A stretch of 64,000 bases of DNA. It comes from Bimuria novae-zelandiae CBS 107.79. Taxonomy: Eukaryota > Ascomycota > Dothideomycetes > Pleosporales > Didymosphaeriaceae. Location: assembly GCA_010015655.1 (NCBI GenBank), contig ML976673.1:16832-80831 (forward strand). Reading direction: 5' to 3'. Each line of letters opens with the position of its first letter. The first letter of the stretch is position 1. Of this stretch, positions 13,101-24,610 are shown in pieces. The position numbers and the translations under genes are program-made. The notes beneath the pieces are model-generated. The model was given only the letters and a program-made list of their open reading frames with translations, was not told the DNA's origin and did no database searches.

Positions 13101-16100
13101 AGTTCTTGGCGAATCGCGCTTACGTAACCCCTACTAAGCTAAGCGGCCCCGCGAGCCCTTATAGACTAGCTATAGTACCATATTATCCACCTCCCCCTAT
13201 TTATCTTTAGTTATAGTAGTGTTATAGTCTAAGTTCCTTGAGCTCGTAACAAGTTTCTATATATAAAATTTATATTTCTTTAATTTAATTTATAGGTGTG
13301 TCTAATTTAGTGCTTTTAATATTATCTATACATGTGGTATGTGATCTGATTGGTTTTTAGAAAAGATAAGAATATTATTTATATAGGCGATAATAAATAC
13401 GTCTAGATAATTACGCAAGATATTATTAACTAGTATTTAAAAGGTTAATAGTACGTTAATAAGACTAAAAGGTATAACTCTATATTTAAAAAGTTTATAG
13501 CGTATTCTAAACGCTGGCTTCTACTTATTACCTTTCTTAATTTATATAAGGTAGTATCTATTTTATAGATTTATTATTATAAATATCATTACTCTTAATA
13601 GTTAGTATTAGAGTTTTAACATATTTAGTAGTAGGTATTAATTCTTAATTATTATATCGTTAAGTTTCCTATAGTCTACACAGGGTCTTAGTTATCTATC
13701 CTTCTTTAGTATTAACATAAAGGAGATTGCCACTAGTAACTTTAAAGGTCTAATATATCCTTTCGCGAGGTTTGTCTTAATAAACTCATTTTTTTAATAG
13801 AGTTCTTTTCTAGTTTTACTATATAGTTAATTAAAGGGTGGCGTCTTTTTTTCCTTTAGGTTAATTGTATAATTCTAGGGTTAATATTCTAAAAGGTTTA
13901 CTTTTCCTTCTCTTTTAGTAAATATCTAATTACTTGCTTAGTAGTATTCTAAAATCTTATAGTTTATGCTATTATCTATCTTCTTACGCTCTATAACTTA
14001 GTAGTTCCTACTAACATCTACTAAGCGTATCTCTCGTTTTTTAACTATTTATTACGAGACTATATTATTAATAGCTCACTTATCTACTATTATACTATAT
14101 TAATTCGTAGACTTTACTTATAATATATAATTATAGCACTTAAAGAATAGCTTCTTTCGTTTTAAATTACTTATAGAGTTGTGCTTCCTTAACTAGGGTA
14201 ATTACTTTCTAGTATCTATAAATCTTAAGTATTATCTTAATTTTATATTTAATCCTTGTCTTGCCAGGTATTAGTTATCTATTCGCGATATAGATAGTAT
14301 AAGATATTGCTTTTTACGTTTATAAAGTTCTACTATATTAAGTACTTTTCTTCTTACATAACTCTCCTACACTCCTATATCTAGCATGGCTTTTATTTAT
14401 ATCTCTTTAAGCTATATTAGTAGCTTAATTAATATCTAACTATTTATAGTTTTTAGTTTTTTAAAGGCGGCTTCTTGCATAAGCCTATGTTTAAAAAAGA
14501 CATCTACTTTATAGTTAGCTTTATAGGCTAAAAGTATTTTTCGTTTTTTTCTTCTTAAGTCTATTACTAAGTTATTTCTTAAAAGGCTTTACTATCTTTA
14601 TTTCTTATTACTAATTTAATCCTAAGAGTTATAGTTTTTATAAGTATATAATTCAATCCGTGCTTTATTTTCTAGTCTATATATTTCTTATAACTAGGAT
14701 GTAAGCACGTTTGCCATATATCTAATATATATTCTTATTAAATAATAGTAATAGTACTTAGTTTATTACTTAGTTAAGGTTTAGAAAGTATTGCGTTTCT
14801 TATTTATTCTAAACGTAAACGTTATAACGTATAATAGTGTAGTTAAACTATTTCTGTTTATATTACTAATATGTCTAGGAAAAATAACTATATTCTTTAG
14901 CTTAGTAATATATAGTATATTAATCTTCTTTATAAAGGGTTTATCGTATAGTTCCGTGCGTAGGTTTACAATAGTCTAGGTTGTACTATAGTTCGTAGTT
15001 CGGGTTTTTATTTAGATACTTCTTTTAAAGATCTTTATTTTTATAGTAGTAGTGTACCTACTTACGTGCTACCTTATTAACTAAGTTAAATTAGTAAGCG
15101 TGGTGTAGTGCTACTTTATAGTCTTTATCTTATTATTTTATTAATATAAAACTAAAGATTCCTTCCCTTAGTTAGTGCTTTTCTAAGAAGTCGAAAACGT
15201 TTATTATCTTACTAGTAACTAGCTTACTCAAGCTAGGGTAAGGTGTAGGAGATTAAGGCACTAGCTCTATCTTTTTCTTATTTAAACCTTTATATATATC
15301 TTTATAAAGTTATAAGTTAAGGGATTCTAATTATTCTAAATCCTTATCTTAGATATTAAGTTACTTAATAGCGTTAACTACTTACTATTCTTTATTAGTC
15401 GTATTAGCATCTTTAGTAGTTAGTACGTTTAGCTATTTAATAACCTTATTCTTAGATCTATAGTTCTTGGCTATATGGCCTGGTTTACTATATATATAGC
15501 AAAAGCGTGTCCTGGTCCCTTGTCTATAGGTTCTATCTAGGGTACGTCCTTAGTTAGACTTATAAAAGCCTTTAACCTTTCCTATTCTTTTCTCTATTAG
15601 GTTAACTTGTTAGTACTTAATTCCCTCTATTAGTTAGTAACTATAATTAACTTAGTTTCTACGCTATAGCTATTATTTAGAGTTATAGTAATTAACTTTT
15701 ATAGTAGATACTCTATAAACTTTCTTCGTATCTTAGTTTTAGCGTAGGTCTTGTTCTAGTTTATACTATTTATTATTAATATAAGTTACTTTTACTATAA
15801 GCTTCTATAAGGTATTAGTCTTTACTTTACTACGTAATAGTTCCTCGCACACATGTGGCTTTAATCTTTTATAAAATATAGTTATAAGTCTAGCGTTATT
15901 TTATTTAACTTAGTTAGCATTCTTGCGAAACTTATATTTATATTTAGCTACTAAGTAAGTTTACTTAAGTCATTAAATAACTTCCTAGTTAGTAATTCTA
16001 AAGTATTATTTAACTTTAGCATAAAAGGTATTATAATCTTTTATAATCTTATTTATGATGTCGCCCTCTATATTAGCTCTAGTCAGGTATTAATTAACGT

Positions 16101-16384
16101 AAAGATAAATCTACTTAAAGGCATCTTCCTTTATATAGGTAAAATTAAACATAGTCTTATTAGTATATTTCTATTTTTTCTTTATCTTATGAAAGTGTAG
16201 GTTAAGCTGTAAGATCTATAGTTCCGTATAATTATATTTATTATAAAAGAAGTCGGGCTTTCTATTAAAGCTCTATTCTTTTACTAGCTATAGTAATGCT
16301 TACTTCTTTAAGAGTATCTATTTAAGTATCCATTATATTAGTAAAAAAGGGTATTATTAACGCTTATATTAAGGGTATTTAAAA

Positions 16385-16788
16385 TATTAAGCCCTTATAG
16401 ATAGCTAGTCTAAAAAGGGTCTAAGAGTAGTTCTTAGACAAGAGCGTTAGTAATATAGGTATAGGTTTTATTAATAGTTTACGCTTATTAATAAGTATTA
16501 GTATTAAAAGCATATATAGCATAAACGAATTAATAAGAGCCTAAGTTAAATCTAAATAAAAGATTAATAAATATATTAAATATAAATATAAGAGCTTATA
16601 TTTGCGTTTCTATATACTGGGCTTATTTTTACTCGTTGGCGAGCGCTCTTTATAGAGTGCTCTCTAGAGAGTAGTTATGCGACTTAGCGTCCTGGACGTA
16701 GTCGGCAATGATTAGTTATTTCTGGCAAATAATATAAGGAATTAAATACAAAACCGGCACAGTCTTCCCTGGATTTCGGATCCTAACA
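16385..16788 (-). repeat. Gypsy-1 LTR, upstream copy in element orientation
   Basis: This LTR is 404 bp. It starts in element orientation with TGTTAGGATCCGAAATCC, the same TGTTAGGATC start as the Gypsy-2 LTRs. It is more GC-rich at this end than its partner at 9726-10143, and most differences between the two are transitions. TTATC follows at 16789-16793. Confidence 0.9.
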
Positions 16789-17480
16789 TTATCCTAGATA
16801 GCTATAGATCTTATTTTGTAATAGATTTATTAAGTACTATAATTAGAATAAGATCCTCCTCACTATATATCCTTCATATTTAACCTATACGCTGTAGGCC
16901 CATAATATAGCTATATTTAAGTCTGTATTAATAGCCTACTTAAATAAGATCTTAGCCTTTATAAAGAGGAGCTAGGGTCTTAGCTTAATAAATAGCAGGG
17001 ATTTCTTCCCCCTCTTTTATAACGCCTAGCAGGCCTCCTTTAAGAAAATAATAATTCTAAAGGCCTTTACGGCTAAAGGTCTCTTACCCTTTAATTTTAA
17101 AATTATACTATAAAGATTTAACACTAGCCTAAGCCCCTTAAGTAATAGTAAGTCCTTAGCCCTAAGTACCTTAAACTAAAGGAAGACTAAAGGCCTACTA
17201 CGTTAAGTAATTAAAAATTAAGGTAACAAATAAGCTTAAAAGCTAAGCTAGGCCTTTTACTAAATCTTAACTTAAAAGACCCTTCTTAAGTATAAGGTTA
17301 AGGGCCTACGCGAGGCTCTAATTAATAAAAGAATATATAGGAAGTAACGTAAGCCTCTCCTTCGTAAGAAGCCTAAGGAGTATTATAGTGGAGCTATATT
17401 TTAGTCTTTAAGAAAGGTAATGGAGGCATGTAATCGTCAGCTACTCTTAGTATAATATAAAAAAGGCCGCTAAGGTAATA

Positions 17481-20400
17481 ATAAAGAAATTTAAAAAGAT
17501 TTTTAACTTTACTTAGGTAAAAATAATACTAGCCCAATAAGAATAAGAGCTTCCAGTAAACTATTAATATAAAAACGCTTTAATATTAAAGAAAGTAGAT
17601 AAGGTATAGCTGAATTACAAGGACTTCTTTTAAAACTAGTGTCTAAGTAAGAAGCTTAACTAGAATTAAAGAATGTTTACTATAATAAAGATCCTAAGAG
17701 CTACTAAGAATAATAATAGAACTAAATAATTTCTATAACAATAAAAGATAACCCTAACGAAAGAAGGGAGCCTTAGAAATAAACTAAAAATAAGAAGAAG
17801 AGAGGAACTGGGTAAAAGAGATTTTCTTAGTTACGAGAAAAATAGTAAAACCCTTTTTAATAACGTCTAAGCCTTCTTTTTGACTATCTAATATACTACT
17901 AAGATTAGAAAAGCTATTATCCTTCTTACTTAGGTGCTCCTTAATTATAATAGCCTAAAGCTACTAGTGTAAGCCCTAGTAGGCTTAAGTAGGCACATTA
18001 GCTCCCGCGAGAATATTATTTAGTACCTAAAGACTATCTATTACGATGTCCTTATCTACTACTATAAACTTACTAAAGGGCTAAACGATATTAGCTTTAA
18101 AAGATAGCTTTAGTATTTAAAAGAAACTTATAAAAAGGGTCTTACACATTTAATAGAATACTTTAAAGTTAGTAGCATAAATTTAAAAAAAAAAAAATTT
18201 AACTATAATAGTAATATGCTCTAGGAGTTAAATAGCTTTAAAGAAAAAAAAATAGGGCCTAAAGTAATAGTAGTCTTACTCTTAAAGGAGATATAGTAAT
18301 TAGTAATAGCAACCTTATAAGCAGAATAAAACGCGTTAAGGTTAGTATAAAACGACTTTTTACTCTGAGCTACTTTTTAACACCTTATTTATAAGATAGC
18401 TTATACTAATAATTATGATGTTATCAAAATTTTTGCGGCTAATTTTATTAAAGATATGCTAAATAGAAGTAGGGGAAGAGTTAGTAGAGTATATCCTAAG
18501 GTTTTCTAGAATAAGTTAGACTAAAGTATACTTGTCTAATATAGCTAGTAAACTTATAGGTATAGTATTTCTAATAGGATACCGTTATACCTGCTAGCGC
18601 CTACTAATAGACGCGTTTATAAGTAATATAATTAATATATTAGTGCTTAATTATCACGTGTAGCGAGATTATGCCTTAAGATCTAAGCTTATTAAATTAG
18701 TAAGTATATATACCTAGGCTAATAAAGAACTAAAAAAAAGGTTGTAAAAGTAAGTAAGTTAAAAGATAAGAAGAAGTAAAGAAAGCGTAAAAAAAGATTT
18801 AAAACTTATTTTATAAGCTTTAGAAGAACCAAACTTTTTAGTAAGCTAGCTAAGGAGAATTATACTAGCGTTAAAAATAGTAGCTTTATTTTTAAAAAGC
18901 TTAGTTTTCTTAAGTTAGTAGCAAAGTAATTATCACAGGGATAAGACTTTCTTTATTTTATTATTAAAATTAAAAGTATACTTGTAATATTTAAAAGCCC
19001 TTGTCAGGTAAGTGTTGCGTAAAGAACTAGCTATCTTATTAGAATAGAAAGAAGAATTAAATTATAAAGTTAGAAAAGACTAGGCTAAAAGCGAGACATT
19101 ATAGTATATAAAGTAAAAATAAGAAAAGAGAGAGTATAAAAAAGTAAAGTTTAGAAGCTAGGCAAAAAGTAATTTTATATAAATAATAATAAGTAAACGT
19201 ACTAGCGCGAACACACCGCCGTAGTAACTACTTATAGTAAAAATATAAAATTAGACACGCGAGAATAGAACTAGTAAAAGGTTTATAATAGTAAGAGAAT
19301 TATAAGTAGATAATAAAGCGATCGCGAAGCTATATAGTAAGATAAAACGTAGAGATTTTTCTTTACCCTAATAAAGGAAAAGGAGGCATATACTAAGCTA
19401 CGTCTAATTATTACCTTAGATCTTTAACTTTTAGTTATGCGAACCCTAGATATATAAGTTTAACGTATAAAGCTTAACTTTAGACTTTTTATTAAATTTA
19501 TAAGTATTCTTTTAGTACCTTTGACTGCTTAAGCACCTAGCCTCTTATAGAAACACGATATAAAACTCTTTCTCTTTAATATTAACCTGATAATAGATAC
19601 TAAAAAAGTTCTTAATCTTATTTTAAAAAATTATACGCGCCCCCTATACACTTCTTACTATTATTTTAAATTTTTAAGAATTACGTAATTATGCTAGCGT
19701 TAAGCCTATTATTATGTAACTATTATAGTAATGGAGTCTTTTACGGGTCGTGGGAAAGTGTAAATAATCTATTAGGTATACTAATTATTAGCTATTATAA
19801 AAATACCGTAATTTTATAATACGAGGTCGCTAGTAATTAGATATAAGTTTAAAATTACTATTATTATAATATTTGCTTTATACTTGCTATTACTAAAATT
19901 AATATCCTCTAAGCGAATCGCTTATATATAGTAACTCTAAATTATTAAAGCTTTAGTGTACTAGTTATAGCTTTAGCTTTAAGCGCCTTATCTTGCTTCG
20001 TACTACTTATCTTATTATAAGCCCTGTAAGACTTGTCACGATGACGGTGGCTACATGTATAATTATAATTACTATATACTAGCTAGTAGGCTAACCAACT
20101 ATAGTAATTTAACTATAAAGGCTATTTATTACATATTCCTTTAGCGTTCGTATGCTTTAGACTGGTAGTTAAACTTTATCGCTTAAAACTCCGCAAGATC
20201 CTATTCTATGGGGTTTTCTATAGCTAGTATCTTATATAGGGAATCTACTACCTTAGCGCGATTATTATTAGTAAAGACTTCTTTATTTTATAGTATAGTT
20301 TTAAAAGACTTTAAAGTATTTTATTAAATCTTAAGGAATAGGTCTCTTATCTATCCTTTAAAGTCTACTTTATAATTATTAAAAAGCTTATTATCCTAGA

Positions 20401-21240
20401 CTATTACTACGTTATAGTTATAAACTATTTTAGTAACCTAAGTTATCGCTTGCGTCCTATTTACGTTTACTAGTATAGGTATATCCTAGAGGTATATATT
20501 AATAATATTTAGCGTAACTATATATAGATAGTCGCTTATAAAATACTTAGTAGTAAACCTAGTCTAAAGGGAAGAAGCTTCCTCGCGTCTACTTATACTA
20601 TGCTCTAATAGTTTATTAAGTAGCTAATTTTAAGCATCTACCGCATTTATAGCGCTTATATTACTTTAGTTATCTATTATTATACTAACGTGTATTAATG
20701 CGTTATTAGTATTATCTTACTAATTAGTCATTTCTAGTACTTATTATAGTTATACGTAATTAGGTTATCTAGAGATGCTTATACTAAATTAGTATATATT
20801 ATTAGCGCGCTCTATATCCGCGGATTAGCCTAAACTAGTAGCTTAAAGGGAGGTTAAGAGTGCTTTATATTATTTCTATCTTGCTTTATTATTAGCATAT
20901 TTATTTTGTCCTAAGATTTCTTACGCTAGGGTATTAATAATCTATCTTTTTTATCTTACTATCTATAATTGCCTTAAGTAATTACTAATTAGTGTTAGAT
21001 AAACTCTTACTAGTAAAAAAGAAAAGAACTAAAAATAAGTTATATTTAAAAACTAATAATAATAATTATTTATATATAGATACTATAGAGGTGTACATGC
21101 TCTTATTTAAGTAGAACTAAAGTAGAATCGAGGCGGTCTATTAGGCATTATTAGGTGGCTAATGTATCTACTAATGCCCATGATCCGACAGCAGGGCTAT
21201 TATAAAGGCTAAATAAGAGTATATAATATTTATAGTTACT
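17481..21240. other. AT-rich decayed DNA up to the gene-island border
   Basis: No LTR pair or terminal repeat could be placed here. The plus strand carries an unrecognised decayed ORF at about 17905-18760 (separate entry). The minus strand from about 21050 down to 20100 also gives protein-like runs with RIP stops, for example NKLFNNYKVDFKG near 20341-20395, resembling retroelement gag-type sequence but not diagnostic. Composition changes to normal within about 100 bp around 21,130-21,260. Confidence 0.45.
17905..18760 (+). pseudogene. Decayed ORF, unrecognised, plus strand
   Basis: One plus-strand frame reads YLKTIYYDVLIYYYKLTKG (about 18020-18078), KETYKKGLTHLIEYFKVSS (about 18120-18175) and NFIKDMLNRSRGRVSRVYPK (about 18441-18500), broken by stops mainly in Gln or Trp positions. 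The residue pattern is that of a former protein, but I recognise no family motif. It may be the downstream remains of a second mobile element beside the Fot1-like one, or a domain of an uncharacterised transposon protein. Confidence 0.35.
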
Positions 21241-22077
21241 ATAGCGTATACGAAAGGTAGTCCAAGCCCGCAAGACAAAACAGTAGCGCAATTTAACCCG
21301 TCGAGCGTGGACTATGGATGATTTCCATACCTGCAGCGTCTGAGTCTTGGTGACGCAATCGGAGTTCGTGCGCATGTGTATAAAAGCCAGGTGATCTGTT
21401 CATTGTCGCCCACGATTAGCAGAGCAACATCTAGCAAACCGCCTTAGTTCGACGGTCCACCCAGGGGGACACCTCCAAGGACCCCCCAGTCAAGTGCTCC
21501 AAAGCAGAAGTAGTATCGCTCTTTAGAAAAATCGGCGCAGGAATCACTTGCGAAGCGGCGACATTGCGCATCCAGCAATCGTCGCTGGACTCATCTAGCC
21601 GCTCGCGATCTTGTTGAAGGCCGAACTTAATTGTCCCAAAGTCCACGAACAATCATAGCAACTGGAGGTCACCCACCGAAGTGTTCCAGGCTCTTGATGA
21701 ACAAGAGCTCGCATTCTTGTCTATGCTAAATCGACCAGTAGTGATTTATGCCGACGGGGCGCGCATTTTCTGTATTACAGGTACACATGGAGCCCGCAGA
21801 GTTGGCAACAAGCAAGCGTAGGCAGATTGATTACTATATTAAGCGTTGAAAGATCACCCTCAGGTCCGTGCCAGTTCTAATCTGGTTATCAATCTGCCTA
21901 TCGCTTGCTTGTTGCCAACTCTGCACATGATGGAGGCATGCTTGTACAGTATTCTCCGTGTTCGTCACGCATGAAACGCGGTGGGAATAGTCGCCAACCT
22001 CATCGATATACTACAATAAAGTCCGAGGATAGAGTTATTAACACTTGTCAGGCCAGCAAGAACAACAATAGATTGTG
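21241..22077. other. Intergenic DNA upstream of GatA, holds MITE-1
   Basis: This is normal-composition DNA between the decayed repeat block and the amidase gene. Apart from MITE-1 (21796-21924) I see no gene. Minus-strand open frames at 21151-21375 and 21431-21652 lack recognisable products. No tRNA-like B box or splice-consistent exon chain was seen. Confidence 0.6.
21796..21924. mobile_element. MITE-1, 129-bp non-autonomous inverted-repeat element
   Basis: The ends form a long inverted repeat. The left arm starts GCAGAGTTGGCAACAAGCAA at 21796, and its exact reverse complement ends at 21924. The arms match for about 36 bp with a one-base indel and a terminal difference, leaving a loop of about 55 bp with no coding capacity. 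Size and terminal sequence match MITE-2 (24481-24610). The flanks (ACATGGAGCCC on the left, ACATGATGGAGG on the right) are similar but do not give a clean target duplication. It lies 153 bp upstream of the amidase ATG, so it is in that gene's likely promoter or 5' UTR. Confidence 0.75.
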
Positions 22078-23709
22078 ATGAATTTTACTCGTCGAGGACA
22101 TTGGTGGACGTCGAGACGAGACCACCGCGCGTTTTCTCATCCAGCTAGCTCAATCACGTGCCATCGCGCCAAAATCCGGCCGCGGCTCAGATGCATCGCA
22201 TCACCACGTCTGAAATGTTACCCACCCTCAATGTCCCTCCTTAGACATGCCGAACGACAAATAGCCAATCTAGGGAAATACTCGCACCTCAATGCCTTCA
22301 TCAACGTCGCTGACCACGAATCTGTCCTCGCGCGCGTCGCTGCATCCGCCGAATCATCGCCTTCAACCGACAATGTGAACGCTCGTAGCCCTTTTGGAAG
22401 GCTCATTGCCATTAAAGATAATATATGTACAGCTGATCTGCCTACTACGGCTGCGTCGGGGATCTTGAAGTTGCTCAAGAGCCCGTATGATGCGACTGTG
22501 GTGAAGCAGCTGCGAGAGGCAGGTGCGATCACGGTGGGGAAGACGAATCTGGATGAGTTTGGAATGGGGTCGCATAATCTGCATTCACACTTTGGAGCTT
22601 CAAAACTGGTGCGCGGTGGCGAGGAGCGGAGTGCAGGAGGGAGTTCTGGCGGAAGCGCTGTTGCGGTTGCAACCGGGCAATGTTGGGCTGCATTAGGAAC
22701 GGACACGGGCGGGTCTGTGAGGCTACCTGCTGCATACACAAGGACGGTCGGGTTCAAGCCGAGCTATGGATTGCTCAGCCGATGGGGCGTGATCGCATAT
22801 GCGAACTCGCTGGATACGGTGGGAATACTGGGCCAGAATGTGGAGAGCGTAGAAGGCGTCTTCGATAGCCTCGACTTCTACGACCCTCAGGACCCGACGT
22901 CTTTACCTCCGTCGACGCGCTCACGACTTCCGAAGCAGGGATCCGGGGGAGCCAAAACTCTCAAGATCGGCGTTCCGATGGACTACAACATTTCTACTCT
23001 TGACGCGACAGTCCGGAAAGCCTGGCTACGCTCTCTTCAGCTACTTCAAGCACGAGGACATACGTTGCACACAGTTCGACTACCAGCGACCCAGCACGCA
23101 CTCTCCGCGTACTACGTACTAGCACCTGCCGAAGCATCGAGCAACCTCGCCAAATACGATGGCATCCGCTACGGCTCCCGGGCCGAAGGAAAAGACGGCA
23201 TACCCGACAGTGTGCTCTTCGCAAAGACGCGCGGCGAAGGCTTCGGACCCGAAGTGCAGCGAAGAATACTGCTCGGCGCCTTCTCGCTCAGCGCACAGGC
23301 CATCGACAACTACTTCATCCAAGCGCAAAAAGTGCGAAGGCTGGTACAGCAGGACTTCGACAACGTATTTGCGACACCCAATCCGTTGATGACCTCCCAG
23401 CCCGAGGTTGATGGCGAGGGTGTAGATGTCCTGCTGTGTCCTACAGCGCCGACACTAGCGCCAAAGCTTTCTGAAATCAAGGGTCAGCAGCCGCTGCATG
23501 CGTACATGAATGATGTCTTCACGGTTCCTGCCAGCTTGGCCGGACTCCCAGCTATCAGCGTTCCGGTGCACGCGGATGAGGGCGTCAAAGCTGCAACGGA
23601 AGAAGCTTCTGCGTGGTCCGGGATGCAAATCATCGGACAGTATGGCGACGACAGAGTGGTTCTTGATCTCGCCAAGGAGCTATTCGAATCGGCCTCACCA
23701 GGACCCTGA
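22078..23709 (+). CDS. HER2: Mitochondrial glutamyl-tRNA(Gln) amidotransferase subunit A (GatA/HER2), amidase-signature enzyme
   Basis: GatA releases ammonia from glutamine for converting Glu-tRNA(Gln) to Gln-tRNA(Gln) in the mitochondrial GatFAB-type complex. The single-exon protein of 543 residues has the amidase-signature core. The triad is Lys113 (in IAIKDNIC), cis-Ser189 (in [12 protein letters not shown]) and nucleophile Ser213 (in [13 protein letters not shown]); spacings of 76 and 24 match the family. The family C-terminal block [12 protein letters not shown] is present. The Arg-rich first 50 residues look like a mitochondrial presequence. The first ATG is at 22078; a GTG three bases earlier is not a plausible nuclear start. 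An internal Met at about residue 52 ([10 protein letters not shown]) matches where shorter homologues begin and is an alternative start. A MITE lies just upstream. Confidence 0.9.
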   Translation: MNFTRRGHWWTSRRDHRAFSHPASSITCHRAKIRPRLRCIASPRLKCYPPSMSLLRHAERQIANLGKYSHLNAFINVADHESVLARVAASAESSPSTDNVNARSPFGRLIAIKDNICTADLPTTAASGILKLLKSPYDATVVKQLREAGAITVGKTNLDEFGMGSHNLHSHFGASKLVRGGEERSAGGSSGGSAVAVATGQCWAALGTDTGGSVRLPAAYTRTVGFKPSYGLLSRWGVIAYANSLDTVGILGQNVESVEGVFDSLDFYDPQDPTSLPPSTRSRLPKQGSGGAKTLKIGVPMDYNISTLDATVRKAWLRSLQLLQARGHTLHTVRLPATQHALSAYYVLAPAEASSNLAKYDGIRYGSRAEGKDGIPDSVLFAKTRGEGFGPEVQRRILLGAFSLSAQAIDNYFIQAQKVRRLVQQDFDNVFATPNPLMTSQPEVDGEGVDVLLCPTAPTLAPKLSEIKGQQPLHAYMNDVFTVPASLAGLPAISVPVHADEGVKAATEEASAWSGMQIIGQYGDDRVVLDLAKELFESASPGP

Positions 23710-24067
23710 GGCACTGATGTACGATCTGTGGTATGGAAAGCATATACCCCATGTAAATAATTATAGCCTCACAGATATTTTACTTGACATTTCGAAGTTG
23801 ACGCCGCGATGTACCAATATGAGATGAAGCAATCTCTTGACTTCAAGTCCTCAGAACCTACTATCATGGCTAGTTTTCCGACCAAATCTTCTCAAGGGTG
23901 TTGTCTGCGTGGACGGTCTTTCCAGAGGATTTCAGACAAGTCCAATCCTTGCGATTCGGCTCCAATTGCTCGCTAAGAACGCTGCCTTCGCATCAGTCTG
24001 AGCGCTGTCTCGTGGTGTCGATCATTGCGGGAGTATGCTTGCAATTCATCGCAGTACATGCCGATAT

Positions 24068-24446
24068 CGATATGTCATCGGACAGACTGGGGAAGAACAA
24101 GCCCGCAATGGCTAGTCGGGGATACCTCGTGAGGCCATTTCACATCTCGAACGTCCATTAATAACAATGTACCGTGATTAACAAGATACGTACTGCACGG
24201 GGGTCGGCGATATGTCATCGGACAAGAAGTCAGACATTGCTGTTAGGCACTAATAAGTCCGCGAGTCACTCTGACAAATGTCGTGGGACTTACGAAGGTA
24301 ACCTGGTCGGTACTATCTCGTCAGCCATGAGAAGTGAGCTGCTACGGTGTGTTGCCCAGCTAGTGGAGGATTCCAGCGTCGGCCATAAAACCCGACAGTA
24401 GGGCGCTTCTGTGTTTTGCCGGCATTTGACTTGATTCCAGCGTCGG
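24068..24446. repeat. Two pairs of short direct repeats
   Basis: CGATATGTCATCGGACA (17 bp) occurs at 24068-24084 and again at 24208-24224. GATTCCAGCGTCGG (14 bp) occurs at 24369-24382 and again at 24433-24446. They may be traces of small insertions or local duplications; no element boundary could be defined. Confidence 0.55.
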
Positions 24447-24480
24447 ATGTACTTTTTCACCATTACTTACATTCACAGCG

Positions 24481-24610
24481 GCAGACTTGTCAACAATCAA
24501 GCCAATCAAGCCGATCTAACCAAATTTAGTAACATCTTAACCTACGCGAGCTACTGAATTACCATATTAGGCTAGACCGGCTTGATTGGCTTGATTGTTG
24601 ACAAGTCTGC
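24481..24610. mobile_element. MITE-2, 130-bp inverted-repeat element with 6-bp target duplication
   Basis: The left arm, starting GCAGACTTGTCAACAATCAA at 24481, is perfectly repeated in inverted form for 33 bp at the right end (to 24610). Pairing continues with a few mismatches to about 41 bp. ACAGCG flanks both sides (24475-24480 and 24611-24616) as a target-site duplication. Terminal bases GCAGA.TTG.CAACAA.CAAGC and overall length match MITE-1, so both belong to one family. The 48-bp centre has no coding capacity. Confidence 0.85.

Larger units (their letters stand above)
9726..16788 (-). mobile_element. Gypsy-1: complete RIP-degraded Gypsy LTR retrotransposon (7,063 bp)
   Basis: The element is bounded by LTRs of 418 bp (9726-10143) and 404 bp (16385-16788) and flanked by the 5-bp target duplication TTATC (9721-9725 and 16789-16793). 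Coding runs on the minus strand. The gag start is near 16333 (MDT). A zinc knuckle near 15464-15506 reads CYIYSKPGHIAKNC with one Cys changed to Tyr. A reverse-transcriptase block near 13661-13707 reads KKDR*LRPCVDYRKL. The catalytic YxDD box near 13361-13403 reads YINNILIFS, so both Asp are now Asn. All frames are broken by stops. It sits inside the Fot1-like transposase gene and is therefore younger than that element. Confidence 0.9.
8861..17480 (+). pseudogene. Fot1/pogo-like DDE transposase, RIP-mutated and split by Gypsy-1
   Basis: An ATG at 8861 begins MAKRPIRACN. The frame then gives a CENP-B/Tc5-type DNA-binding region, with RIP stops, around EQELLRYIK and TRAIVRNF (9110-9190). Next come the family's YN(M/I)DEKGF-like region (read as IYNIN*KSFI, near 9380-9415) and KRIFSRALYKNKKW (9430-9475). 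The DDE domain breaks off at 9725, in the segment that reads LLI(I/V)DSY in relatives. It resumes at 16789 as DSY and continues through FIKYYNQN and FFPLFYNA to a basic C-terminus near 17480. Removing 9726-16788 plus one TTATC copy restores the order of the coding regions. It is dead because of many stops. Family assignment rests on motif order. Confidence 0.8.

Noticed and set aside
22075..22077. GTG as start of the amidase
   Set aside because: Nuclear fungal genes start at ATG; the ATG at 22078 is the first in frame.
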